From contig CABRZL010000014.1 in the NCBI GenBank assembly GCA_902475435.1, forward strand, positions 1 to 36,075: a stretch of 36,075 nt of DNA. The letters are read 5' to 3'. The number at the start of each line of letters is the position of its first letter. Positions within the stretch are counted from its first letter, which is position 1. Below the pieces are notes generated by a model that was not told the DNA's origin, did not search any database, and saw nothing but the letters and a program-made list of their open reading frames with translations. Positions 15,919 through 24,557 of the stretch are shown piece after piece. The translations under genes were made by a program, and so were the position numbers. The stretch comes from an uncultured Eubacteriales bacterium. Lineage in GTDB: Bacteria > Bacillota > Clostridia > Oscillospirales > Oscillospiraceae.

Positions 15919-17904
15919 TTAAGATCGTTTAAACTGTCGTTCCAGGTTGCTCCGGGTCAAAGTTATGCAAACAGGTCTGCCATGGGGGCAGTATTTAATA
16001 TCATCACGGCTCATAAGTTCTGCCACCAAGGCAGCGATCTCCTGCATTTCTGTTTTTCTACCGCCCTTGATGGCGGCCTTGCAGGCAATGGTATGAAGGA
16101 GGTTGTCATGAACCGTTGCCGGATCCAACCGCCGTCCTTCCAGGAAATCCTGAGCCAGTCCAGAAAGGCACGCCTCCGCATCTTTTTCATCAATATCTGC
16201 CGGTATCGCCCGTAAAATCAGCGTACCTCCGCCGAAATCTTCTACAGCAAATCCCAAATCCTGTAATTCCACCGACTTTTCAAGCAGTATAGCAGTTTCC
16301 TCCTGCCCCAAGGAAGTTTGAATCGGACTCAGCAACATCTGAGACATAATTTCATGGGATTGCGCCTTTAACTTCTCGAAGAGGATGCGCTCATGGGCAG
16401 CATGCTTATCAAACAGCAACAGGTTGTCCCCTTGCTCTACAATAATATATGTATCCATGGTCTGTCCAATGATACGATAGGAGGCTGTCCCCGTATTTTT
16501 TGTCACACTTTCCTGTGGCTGCGGCTCCGGAACTCTGGGCTGAGGCGGAAGCGGCAATTCTACGCTCGTCTGTTCCGGTTCCGCCTCCGTTTCCGACTCC
16601 ATTTGAATCGGCTGTAACGGCTCTTTTTCCAAGGAATTTGCTATTTTCTCTTCCGCTTTCAATACAGGTGAAACTATTACGCTGCCACCAGGCGCCGGAG
16701 CCAAACGAACGCTGTCCCGAACAACAACCTTGTTTGTATTTGGACGTTCTGATTTCTGCGCCAACACGTCCATAAATTCCTTCGATGCGGTTCGTTCCGC
16801 TTGATTCATCGTTCGTTTTTCTTGAATCGCTCGATATTGCTGCGTACCCATTTTCTGATAAAAGCTACCTTGGGCAGATGCTTTTTGCTTGGGAACTGCC
16901 ATTTCTGGCCGATCCGGTGTCCGATTCAGCGTCCCGAGCACTGTATAGTGGATGGCGTCGAATACATCCCCCTCTCTGAGAAACTTCACTTCTGTCTTAG
17001 CCGGATGGACATTGACATCCACAGCCTCAGGTGCCACAGAAATATGCAGTACGCAGATTGGGAACCGTCCTACCATCATTTGGTTTTTATATGCCTCTTC
17101 CAACGCTGCCGCCATCATTTTAGATTTCACATAGCGACCATTCACGAAAAAGTGTTGATAGCTTCGACTGCCTCGGTTCGCGGTAGGCTTTCCTACATAT
17201 CCCTGAATTGTAACTCCATCGGACGTTCCTTTAACCTCTACCATTTCCTTTGCCGCCTGACGTCCCATGGTCGCATAGATGACGGACAACAGATTTCCAT
17301 CTCCCGGCGTCGTAAGCTCAGGTTTGCCATCTCGGATAAAACGGAACGCCACTTCCGGATGACTCAGCGCTTGTCGCTGGACTGTCCCAGCGATAAATCC
17401 GCCCTCCACACTATCCCGTTTTAAAAATTTCATACGGGCAGGGGTATTATAAAACAAATCCCGGATAATCATGGTCGTACCCTGAGGACAGCCAGCCGGA
17501 GAAACGTCCATAACGCTCCCCGCCTCCACTCGAACGGCAACCCCTATATCGGACGATTGCTCTTTGGTCAACAGGTCAATTTTACTCACAGCGCTGATCG
17601 CTGCCAAGGCCTCTCCTCGAAACCCCATAGTGACGATGCCGCTTAAATCTTCAGCAGTAAAGATTTTTGAGGTTGCATGACGGAGAAACGCTGTGGGTGC
17701 ATCTTCCGCACTCATTCCGCATCCGTTATCCGTTACCCGCATGAAGGTAATCCCACCGTTTTTAATCTCTACAATAATCTGTGTAGCTCCGGCATCAATT
17801 GAGTTCTCTACCAGTTCTTTAATCACAGATGCCGGACGCTCCACCACTTCGCCAGCGGCAATCATGTCTGCCAGTGCCGGGGAAAGTTTATGTATTTTTC
17901 CCAT
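15919..17904 (-). CDS. mutL: DNA mismatch repair protein MutL
   Basis: Couples mismatch recognition by MutS to strand incision. The 661-residue protein has the GHKL ATPase domain: KELVENSIDAGA, DNGCGM, TMGFRGEAL and GTTMIIRDLFYNTPARMKFLK. A variable linker rich in Glu and Pro follows (about 340-465). The C-terminal endonuclease domain has DKHAAHERILFE (DxHAxxExxxxE), ACKAAIKGG and CPHGRPV. These metal-binding motifs indicate a nicking MutL, as in species without MutH. The start at the ATG at 17904 has AGGTGA at proper spacing; an ATG two codons upstream does not. It lies 36 bases after the CPBP gene. Confidence 0.97.
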   Translation of the reverse strand: MGKIHKLSPALADMIAAGEVVERPASVIKELVENSIDAGATQIIVEIKNGGITFMRVTDNGCGMSAEDAPTAFLRHATSKIFTAEDLSGIVTMGFRGEALAAISAVSKIDLLTKEQSSDIGVAVRVEAGSVMDVSPAGCPQGTTMIIRDLFYNTPARMKFLKRDSVEGGFIAGTVQRQALSHPEVAFRFIRDGKPELTTPGDGNLLSVIYATMGRQAAKEMVEVKGTSDGVTIQGYVGKPTANRGSRSYQHFFVNGRYVKSKMMAAALEEAYKNQMMVGRFPICVLHISVAPEAVDVNVHPAKTEVKFLREGDVFDAIHYTVLGTLNRTPDRPEMAVPKQKASAQGSFYQKMGTQQYRAIQEKRTMNQAERTASKEFMDVLAQKSERPNTNKVVVRDSVRLAPAPGGSVIVSPVLKAEEKIANSLEKEPLQPIQMESETEAEPEQTSVELPLPPQPRVPEPQPQESVTKNTGTASYRIIGQTMDTYIIVEQGDNLLLFDKHAAHERILFEKLKAQSHEIMSQMLLSPIQTSLGQEETAILLEKSVELQDLGFAVEDFGGGTLILRAIPADIDEKDAEACLSGLAQDFLEGRRLDPATVHDNLLHTIACKAAIKGGRKTEMQEIAALVAELMSRDDIKYCPHGRPVCITLTRSNLERQFKRS

Positions 17905-17940
17905 AATCATTCACCTGATTTCTATGGACGGGAAGATCTG

Positions 17941-18642
17941 TCAGAATCCCTGTCCCATAACCCACATAGACAGGGCGTTGATTATCATATGTAAAAAGAT
18001 CGGCGCCCAGATGGTACCTGCATATTCATAGCAAGCACAAAGCGCTACACTAGGCAGCATGTACAGCAGCAAATTTAACAGGATGCTCATGATATCCATC
18101 TCAAAGACATAGCTCATAATATGCATTCCAGAAAAAAGTACCGCTGTTACCACATATGCTGCAATACGGTTTTTCTTTCGGAGCCCTCCAAACACCAGGC
18201 CGCGCAACAGTGTTTCTTCTGTGATTGGCGCCAGGAGTACTGCAGCCACCACCATAGTAGAATAGCTGTTGGCCGCAATGGCTCGAATATTGTCATCATT
18301 AGGCGTCTGAAGATTTGGCGCCAAATAGCCATAAATCATGGAGAGCGTTCCCTGGCAGGCAGCATAAATCCCATATCCTAAAAGGATCCCACATACAACC
18401 CGAAGGGGCCGATCTGCCACCTCGGGCAGGGAGTAAGATAAAAATCTTCGAAACAGCACCACTGTGACTGCAAAGCAGCCTAAAAAATAGATTTTATTCA
18501 GCGTTAAAACATTTACAGTGATGCCGGCCACACGAAGGAGAAGCTGCAGCAGATCACTCATAAGAAACAGATAAACTGCCAGCCAAATCAGTCCACCAAT
18601 GATCTCATATCGGCGCATTTGCACTGCAAAAGGCTTTTTCAT
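17941..18642 (-). CDS. CPBP family intramembrane glutamic protease
   Basis: A 233-residue multi-pass membrane protein of the CPBP (Abi/CAAX protease, Rce1-like) family. It has EETLLRG at about residues 142-148, histidine H174 in FSGMHIMS, and H218 and N222 in FLHMIINALS, the expected catalytic set. About seven or eight membrane helices are visible. Substrates are unknown. Bacterial members may process peptides, prenylated proteins or anti-sigma factors. The ATG at 18642 is one base after the mutS stop codon, and its ribosome site GGAGG lies within mutS, so it is probably coupled to mutS. It separates mutS from mutL, which are often adjacent. Confidence 0.92.
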   Translation of the reverse strand: MKKPFAVQMRRYEIIGGLIWLAVYLFLMSDLLQLLLRVAGITVNVLTLNKIYFLGCFAVTVVLFRRFLSYSLPEVADRPLRVVCGILLGYGIYAACQGTLSMIYGYLAPNLQTPNDDNIRAIAANSYSTMVVAAVLLAPITEETLLRGLVFGGLRKKNRIAAYVVTAVLFSGMHIMSYVFEMDIMSILLNLLLYMLPSVALCACYEYAGTIWAPIFLHMIINALSMWVMGQGF

Positions 18643-18643
18643 A

Positions 18644-21256
18644 TCAGACGTCCTCCGCCATTTTCTTCAACTCAAACAAAATGTTTAACGCCTCAATCGG
18701 GGTTAACGTCTCAATCGTGATATCCCGAAGCCTCTGTGCGATCTGGCTGCCGCCTACGTCCAGGAAGCTCATCTGGGCCTCTTGGGATGGAGCCTGGACG
18801 GCCTGCACCATACTGGAACTGCCGCTCTCCAGTTCCTTCAAAATCTGCCGGGCCCGGGAAACCACTTTGTCCGGTATTCCCGCCAATCGCGCCACCTCAA
18901 TGCCAAAGCTGTCATCTGCAGCGCCGGGGACAATTTTCCGAAGGAAAATCACATCTTCTCCCCGTTTCTTAACCGCAATATTATAATTTTTCAGTCCAGG
19001 AATTTCTCCCTCCATGGCAGTAAGTTCATGATAATGTGTAGCAAAAAGTACTTTTGCTCCCAACTTTTTCGTACTGGCACAGTATTCCAGTACTGCTCTG
19101 GCAATGGCCATTCCATCGAACGTGGAAGTTCCTCTCCCTATTTCATCTAGGATCAGAAGACTTCTTGCCGTAGCATGCTGAAGAATTTCGGACACCTCCG
19201 TCATCTCCACCATAAAAGTGGACTGCCCCGCCGCCAAATCGTCTGAAGCTCCAATGCGGGTGAACACCCGATCGCAGATTCCAATATGCGCCGACTTGGC
19301 CGGCACAAATGAACCGATCTGCGCCATCAATACTATCAGCGCCACCTGACGCATATAGGTAGATTTTCCGGCCATATTCGGCCCAGTGATAATTGCTACA
19401 CGGCTATCAGCCGCCCCCAGATATGTATCGTTTGGCACAAACAAAGTATCCTTTAATACCCGCTCTACCACCGGATGCCGGCCATCCGTGATCTGAATTT
19501 CATCAGAAAGATCCACTTCCGGCTGTACATATCCATAACTGGACGCTACCTCTGCCAAGGAACACAATACATCCACCGTAGCCACTGCATTACACGTTGT
19601 CTGAACCCGAGTGGCATGCTCTGCCACATATCCCCGAAGCCGTGTGAAAACTTCATATTCCAGCGCCGTGATCCGGTCTTTTGCGCCTAAAATCGTTGCT
19701 TCCAGTTCCTTGAGTTCCTGTGTGATGTATCGTTCGCAATTCGCCAGTGTCTGTTTCCGAATATATCCTTCGGGTACTTGACCTTTGTAAGTCTTTGAAA
19801 TTTCAATATAGTAACCAAACACCCGATTATAACCCACCTTGAGCTTGGGAATCCCGGTTTTCTCCCGTTCTGCATTCTCAATCTCGGTAAGCGTACCGCG
19901 CCCGCCTGACATCACAGCCCGAAGTCGGTCGATCTCCTCATCATATCCGTCCCGAATCATACCGCCTTCCCGGACAGTAAAGGGCGGATCATCTACAATT
20001 GCTCGAGAAAGTTCGTCACACAGATCTTCCAATGTATCCAGGTTTTGAAGCAGCCCTGTCAGCATGGGAGACGTCATATCCCGCAGTTGTTCCTTTAGCT
20101 GCGGCAACATGCTCATGGCGCCAGACATACTGAGAAGATCTCTGGCATTGGCTGTGCCCGCTACAATCCGGCCCATACTTCGTTCCATGTCGGAAATCTC
20201 CCGGAGCGACAATTGAAGTTCCTGCCGCTCCATGCTTTTTCCTACCAATTCTCCTACTGCGTCGCTGCGTCTTTGGATCTTCACGGGATTCAACAGCGGT
20301 TTCTCCATCCAGCTTCGGAGCATCCGCCCTCCCATGGCAGTCTTTGTTTTATCCAAGACCCATAAAAGGCTTCCTCGCTTTTCTTTACTGCGAAGCGTTT
20401 CCGTAAGTTCCAGATTCCGCCGGGCCGTCAAATCCAACTCCATAAACTCCCCGGAAACGTAATATTCCAGCTTATTGATATGGCACAGATCAGATTTTTC
20501 AATTTCCCGCAGATGAATCAGCAATCCACCGCAGGCCATCAGAGCCGCTGGGCTTTCACCCAGCCCCAGATCGGTCAGTTCCTCCGCGCCAAATTGCGCT
20601 AAAACGATCTCAGCGTCCTTCATTCGATCAAAAAGCGATTCCGCCCCTTTTTGAACGCTACAACCGATACGTTCTTTTAAAACATGATCCAGCTCCTTTT
20701 GATCTACAGCCTCCCCGCCCAACAGCACCTCTGCCGGGGAAAACCGTCCCAATTCATTTATAATTTTTCCCAGCGCGCCGCCGCCCCGGCCATCTGTCGC
20801 GTAAAACGCTCCGGTAGAGATATCGCAAAAAGCAATACCCCAATCGCTTCCAGCCCCTACCACACAGGAAATATAGTTATTCTTTCCCTCATCCAGCATG
20901 GAGCTCTCTGTTACAGTGCCGGGAGTAATGATCCTGGTAACTTCCCGTTTTACCAATCCTTTTGCCAGTGCAGGGTCCTCCATCTGCTCGCAGATCGCCA
21001 CATTATAACCTCGCGCCACCAATCTGGCAATGTAACTTTCGCAGCTATGATACGGTACCCCGCACATCGGCACGCGATCCTCGGCCGATTTACTTCTGTC
21101 TCGGGTTGTAAGGGTTAAATCCAGCTCTTTGGACGCCAGTTTTGCGTCCTCGTTGAACATCTCATAAAAATCGCCCAATCGGAAAAACAGAATGCAATCA
21201 GGATTTTGTTCCTTGATCTCTAAATACTGCTTCATCATGGGGGTCAATTCCGCCAC
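18644..21256 (-). CDS. mutS: DNA mismatch repair protein MutS
   Basis: Recognises mismatches and recruits MutL. The 870-residue protein starts with GTG at 21256, supported by AAAGGAGG nine bases upstream and by the family N-terminus AELTPMMKQYLEIK. The mismatch-contacting F-x-E lies in FFRLGDFYEMF (residues 24-34). GPNMAGKSTYMRQ near residue 625 is the Walker A motif and DEIGRGTSTFDG is the Walker B/signature region. Domain order and length are normal. It follows miaB by 4 bases and precedes the CPBP gene by 1 base. Confidence 0.98.
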   Translation of the reverse strand: MAELTPMMKQYLEIKEQNPDCILFFRLGDFYEMFNEDAKLASKELDLTLTTRDRSKSAEDRVPMCGVPYHSCESYIARLVARGYNVAICEQMEDPALAKGLVKREVTRIITPGTVTESSMLDEGKNNYISCVVGAGSDWGIAFCDISTGAFYATDGRGGGALGKIINELGRFSPAEVLLGGEAVDQKELDHVLKERIGCSVQKGAESLFDRMKDAEIVLAQFGAEELTDLGLGESPAALMACGGLLIHLREIEKSDLCHINKLEYYVSGEFMELDLTARRNLELTETLRSKEKRGSLLWVLDKTKTAMGGRMLRSWMEKPLLNPVKIQRRSDAVGELVGKSMERQELQLSLREISDMERSMGRIVAGTANARDLLSMSGAMSMLPQLKEQLRDMTSPMLTGLLQNLDTLEDLCDELSRAIVDDPPFTVREGGMIRDGYDEEIDRLRAVMSGGRGTLTEIENAEREKTGIPKLKVGYNRVFGYYIEISKTYKGQVPEGYIRKQTLANCERYITQELKELEATILGAKDRITALEYEVFTRLRGYVAEHATRVQTTCNAVATVDVLCSLAEVASSYGYVQPEVDLSDEIQITDGRHPVVERVLKDTLFVPNDTYLGAADSRVAIITGPNMAGKSTYMRQVALIVLMAQIGSFVPAKSAHIGICDRVFTRIGASDDLAAGQSTFMVEMTEVSEILQHATARSLLILDEIGRGTSTFDGMAIARAVLEYCASTKKLGAKVLFATHYHELTAMEGEIPGLKNYNIAVKKRGEDVIFLRKIVPGAADDSFGIEVARLAGIPDKVVSRARQILKELESGSSSMVQAVQAPSQEAQMSFLDVGGSQIAQRLRDITIETLTPIEALNILFELKKMAEDV

Positions 21257-21260
21257 GTTT

Positions 21261-22667
21261 TTAGTCCTCCTTTATTTCTCCTATCAGGCTCCAGGTAGTG
21301 TTTCCGGTAATTATTACATTCTGGAATGTACCAATTTTTTCTGCATTTCCGTTTAAGCGCACCAGCCGTCCCCCGTCCGTGCGGGCTGTAAGAAAGTTTC
21401 CATCGGCACCGTCCACCAACACACGGAGTTCTTGCCCCACATAGGCATTGTGCTTCTTTTGGGAAATCCGGTTTTGAAGCTCCAGCAGCCGATCAAACCG
21501 CACCTGTTTCTCCTGTCGTGTAACGGGGTCAGGCATGTCCGCAGCCGGAGTGCCCTCACGCGGAGAAAAAATAAACGTAAACAGTGCGTCAAACTCCACT
21601 GTTTCCACCAACTTTAGCGTATCTTCAAATTCTTCGTCAGTTTCTCCCGGGAACCCTACAATCACATCTGAGGTTAAAACGATCTTCGGCATGACTTCCC
21701 GGGCGTACCGGATCAGCTCCAAATAGCGATCCGCCGTATACCGTCGGTTCATCGCCTTCAGCACCCGGTCGTTCCCCGCCTGAAAGGGAAGATGCATATG
21801 TTTTGCAATTTTAGGAGATGCAGCCATCGTATCAAACAGTTTTTTAGAAGCGTCTTTGGGATGGCTCGTCATAAACCGAAGGACAAAATCTCCCGGCAAT
21901 TCCGAAAGCATTTTCAAAAGATCAGAAAAATCCATTTCAAGTTCCAAATCCTTGCCATAGGAATTTACATTTTGCCCCAGAAGTGTAATGTCTTTATATC
22001 CAGCTTCTATCATACCCGCCACTTCCCTGCAGATATCCTCCGGTTGCCGGCTTCGCTCCCGTCCGCGGACATAGGGAACAATACAATACGTACAAAAGTT
22101 ATTGCAACCATACATAATGCTGACCCAGCCCTTGAGCCCATTGCGGCGTTCTACCGGCAGTCCTTCTACAATATTTCCGGTTTCCGGCGTCACAAATTGC
22201 CGCTTCTCTTCCGTCAAAGATCGGTAAAGAATCTCCGGCAGCCGCCACTGGGCATGGGACGTCACCACCCCATCCACATGGGAATAGCTTTTTTTGAGGC
22301 GCGCCACTACCTGAGGCTGGCCGGCCATACACCCTGTCAGAAAGATCTTCTGGCCGGGATGACGGCGCTTGGTATGCGTCAAAGCACCTACATTTCCAAA
22401 TACCCGCTGTTCTGCATGTTCCCGGACGGCACAGGTGTTAATTATGATGACATCGGCTCCCTCCGCCTCATCCTGCGGAGTATAGCCCATCTCTCGGAGC
22501 ATTCCAAGCATTCGTTCGCTATCAGCTTCATTCTGTTGACAGCCATAGGTATCAATATACGCCTTTGGCTGGATTCCACGCGCTTGCCAATATTGCTGCA
22601 CTTTTTCTCCATATCCCCGCTGTTCCTCCAGCTGCTGCTGTGTGATGATCTCCGTATTCCCGGCCAT
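21261..22667 (-). CDS. miaB: tRNA-i6A37 methylthiotransferase (MiaB)
   Basis: Radical SAM enzyme that converts i6A37 to ms2i6A37 in tRNA. The 468-residue protein shows the UPF0004 cysteines C43, C79 and C113, which bind the auxiliary cluster. The radical SAM cysteines C188, C192 and C195 are in YGCNNFCTYCIVPYVRGRERSR. A TRAM domain ends the protein. The ATG at 22667 has GGAGG seven bases upstream. First gene of the tightly packed run to ileS; the maker of its substrate, miaA, is in the same run. No convincing promoter was found in the 176-base gap upstream, so it may be transcribed from the HPr promoter or from one I cannot recognise. Confidence 0.97.
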   Translation of the reverse strand: MAGNTEIITQQQLEEQRGYGEKVQQYWQARGIQPKAYIDTYGCQQNEADSERMLGMLREMGYTPQDEAEGADVIIINTCAVREHAEQRVFGNVGALTHTKRRHPGQKIFLTGCMAGQPQVVARLKKSYSHVDGVVTSHAQWRLPEILYRSLTEEKRQFVTPETGNIVEGLPVERRNGLKGWVSIMYGCNNFCTYCIVPYVRGRERSRQPEDICREVAGMIEAGYKDITLLGQNVNSYGKDLELEMDFSDLLKMLSELPGDFVLRFMTSHPKDASKKLFDTMAASPKIAKHMHLPFQAGNDRVLKAMNRRYTADRYLELIRYAREVMPKIVLTSDVIVGFPGETDEEFEDTLKLVETVEFDALFTFIFSPREGTPAADMPDPVTRQEKQVRFDRLLELQNRISQKKHNAYVGQELRVLVDGADGNFLTARTDGGRLVRLNGNAEKIGTFQNVIITGNTTWSLIGEIKED

Positions 22668-22843
22668 AGACGTTCCTCCGTGCTATATTCATTTTTTCCA
22701 TGATACTCAAATAGATAGATTATTTTATCAGCTTTACGGTCAAAAAGCAAGGGCAGACAGCGTCTAGAGCGTTTCTCTATACATCGTTAATACTTGCGAC
22801 ATTTGCGACTTGAGACAAATTTTCACCTCAATCGCATGGTCTT
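22668..22843. other. Intergenic region between the HPr-like gene and miaB
   Basis: A 176-base, AT-rich gap. It contains the repeated heptamer TTGCGAC at 22794-22800 and 22803-22809 and a variant TTGAGAC at 22810-22816. No strong terminator for the HPr-like gene and no consensus promoter for miaB is visible; a TTGACC box (minus strand, near 22740) lacks a matching -10. Confidence 0.5.
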
Positions 22844-23092
22844 TTATTCCTTCGGCGGCTCTGTCACCAAATTAGCAATACTGGCGCGAAAATCTGCTCC
22901 ATCCTTCTCTTCCCCATAGACCTTTACCTGTACTGGCCGTTCCAGTTCCAAACTGCAAATTCCCAAAATGCTCTTTGCATCCACTGTATAGCGCCCGGAG
23001 CACACATCAATATCTACCTGGCTTCTACTGGCTGCTGTCACAAACTGCTTGACATCCCCCATGGAATGGAGAGAAACATAAAATTCTGTCAT
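22844..23092 (-). CDS. HPr-like (Crh-like) regulatory protein
   Basis: An 82-residue protein of the HPr fold. The serine site is conserved: S41 in VDAKSILGICSL corresponds to regulatory Ser46 of HPr, the target of HPr kinase. The catalytic His15 of the phosphotransferase system is not conserved: the LHARP-type segment reads SLHSMGD, with serine at the aligned position and a histidine one residue earlier. This pattern resembles Bacillus Crh, which acts in CcpA-dependent catabolite control and not in sugar transport. Such His-less proteins are common in Clostridia. The ATG at 23092 follows a perfect AGGAGG. No hprK or ptsI is in the window, so the partners are unknown. Confidence 0.85.
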   Translation of the reverse strand: MTEFYVSLHSMGDVKQFVTAASRSQVDIDVCSGRYTVDAKSILGICSLELERPVQVKVYGEEKDGADFRASIANLVTEPPKE

Positions 23093-23130
23093 AAAAATAC
23101 CTCCTGAATTGGGTCTTCCCTTCCGGACAT

Positions 23131-23160
23131 TTGCCCGTTATAATAGGGTTAGTGTATCAT
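23131..23160 (+). promoter_or_regulatory. Candidate promoter of mtaB
   Basis: On the plus strand, -35 TTGCCC (23131-23136), 18-base spacer, -10 TATCAT (23155-23160). The expected leader is about 27 bases. A perfect TATAAT at 23139-23144 lies nearby but has no good -35. Moderate match, chosen for position. Confidence 0.45.
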
Positions 23161-23179
23161 AAATTTAAAAAAAGTTCAA
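23151..23179 (-). promoter_or_regulatory. Promoter of the HPr-like gene
   Basis: On the minus strand, -35 TTGAAC (23174-23179), 17-base spacer, -10 TACACT (23151-23156) preceded by TGa, giving an extended -10. The leader would be about 50 bases. The -10 box overlaps that of the opposing mtaB promoter. Confidence 0.55.
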
Positions 23180-23193
23180 TTTAGGAGCATAAT

Positions 23194-24492
23194 ATGAAAT
23201 TTGCAATCTATACTTTGGGCTGCAAGGTCAATCAATATGAGTCTCAAGCGTTGGAACGAGAGTTGCTGCACCGGGGGTATGAGGAAGGCAGTTTTGAGGA
23301 ACCCTGCGACTTTTATATTGTCAATACCTGTACTGTTACAGCCGTCAGTGATAAAAAATCCCGGAACGCTCTTCGCCGCGCCAGGAAATTGAATCCAAAC
23401 GCTGTGATCGGTGTTTGCGGTTGCTACTCCCAAGTGAAACCGGAAGATATGGACACACTCCCCGTGGACGTGGTGGGAGGTACTGGACAGCGCAGCATCT
23501 TTATAGACAGAATGGAGCAGTTTTACCAAGATCACAAAAAAAACACTTTGGTAGACAACGCCTTACAGCGCCGGGAATTCGAACAGCTGGAAGCCGGTGG
23601 CTTGGGAGATCGCACCCGCGCCATGCTAAAAGTGGAGGACGGCTGCGTCAATTTTTGCACTTACTGCATTATCCCATATGCCCGAGGAGCCGTTCGATCC
23701 TTGCCGCTCTCCCAAGCCGTGGCGCAGGCAAAGGCCCTCTATTCCATGGGCTATCAAGAAGTGGTGGTAACTGGGATCGAAATTTCCTCTTGGGGCATGG
23801 ATCTTAAAACCGGGGAAAAGCCGCAAGATCTGATTCGTGCAATCTGTCAAGCAGTTCCAACAATGCGTGTACGGCTTGGTTCTCTGGAGCCTCGCACCAT
23901 AGACCAAAGTTTCTGCGAGGCCCTGCAGGATCAAAAAAATCTGTGTCCCCAATTTCACCTATCCCTCCAAAGCGGCTGCGATGAGACGCTAAAACGGATG
24001 CACCGAAAATATGACACAAAACGTTATCTTGAAAGCTGTTTCCTTCTACGAAAATACTTCCCCAACTGTGCCATCACAACAGATCTGATTGTGGGTTTTC
24101 CCGGCGAAACGGAGGCAGAATTTACCGACACGTTGCAGTTCCTTTCTCAAGCCGGATTTGCAGCCATTCACATTTTTCCATACTCCCGCCGCACCGGCAC
24201 GCCCGCCGCAAAGATGCCCAATCAGATTTCCGCCCAAGAAAAGGAGCGGAGAGTCGCTCGCGCCAGTGCTGTGGAACAGGCGTTACGGAAAAAATATCAG
24301 GCGCAATTTATCGGCAAAATCCTCCGGGTTCTTTTTGAACAGCAGGACGAGACAGGCCGCTGGACAGGTCACGCACCCAACTATATTTTGGTGACGGCTT
24401 GCGGCGAAGATCTGCATAATCAGATTTTAGAGGTCAGAATTACCGGTACCACCAATAAAGGACTAATCGGGGAACTTCTTCCCAACCCATAG
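23194..24492 (+). CDS. mtaB: tRNA t6A37 methylthiotransferase (MtaB)
   Basis: Radical SAM enzyme that adds a methylthio group to t6A37 (ms2t6A) in tRNAs reading ANN codons, as B. subtilis YqeV does. The 432-residue protein begins MKFAIYTLGCKVNQYESQ, where the CKVNQ signature distinguishes MtaB from MiaB and RimO. Auxiliary-cluster cysteines are C10, C46 and C75 or C77; radical SAM cysteines are C151, C155 and C158 in DGCVNFCTYCIIPYARG. A C-terminal TRAM-like region follows. TTAGGAG lies before the ATG at 23194. It stands alone on the plus strand, divergent from the HPr-like gene, with a terminator 1 base after its stop codon. Confidence 0.96.
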   Translation: MKFAIYTLGCKVNQYESQALERELLHRGYEEGSFEEPCDFYIVNTCTVTAVSDKKSRNALRRARKLNPNAVIGVCGCYSQVKPEDMDTLPVDVVGGTGQRSIFIDRMEQFYQDHKKNTLVDNALQRREFEQLEAGGLGDRTRAMLKVEDGCVNFCTYCIIPYARGAVRSLPLSQAVAQAKALYSMGYQEVVVTGIEISSWGMDLKTGEKPQDLIRAICQAVPTMRVRLGSLEPRTIDQSFCEALQDQKNLCPQFHLSLQSGCDETLKRMHRKYDTKRYLESCFLLRKYFPNCAITTDLIVGFPGETEAEFTDTLQFLSQAGFAAIHIFPYSRRTGTPAAKMPNQISAQEKERRVARASAVEQALRKKYQAQFIGKILRVLFEQQDETGRWTGHAPNYILVTACGEDLHNQILEVRITGTTNKGLIGELLPNP

Positions 24493-24522
24493 CGATCGGC
24501 ACACCTTTCGGTGTGCCGATCG
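24493..24522 (+). terminator. Intrinsic terminator of mtaB
   Basis: A perfect 13-bp stem (24493-24505 with 24510-24522) and TTTC loop immediately after the mtaB stop codon, followed by the T-rich but interrupted run TTCATTCTTGCT. The opposite strand has no T run, so it serves mtaB. Confidence 0.8.
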
Positions 24523-24557
24523 TTCATTCTTGCTATGAGATACAACAATTTTCAGAC

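Noticed and set aside
22668..22843. Promoter for miaB based on TTGACC near 22740
   Set aside because: No acceptable -10 is found at 15 to 19 bases, so it was left as an unexplained gap.
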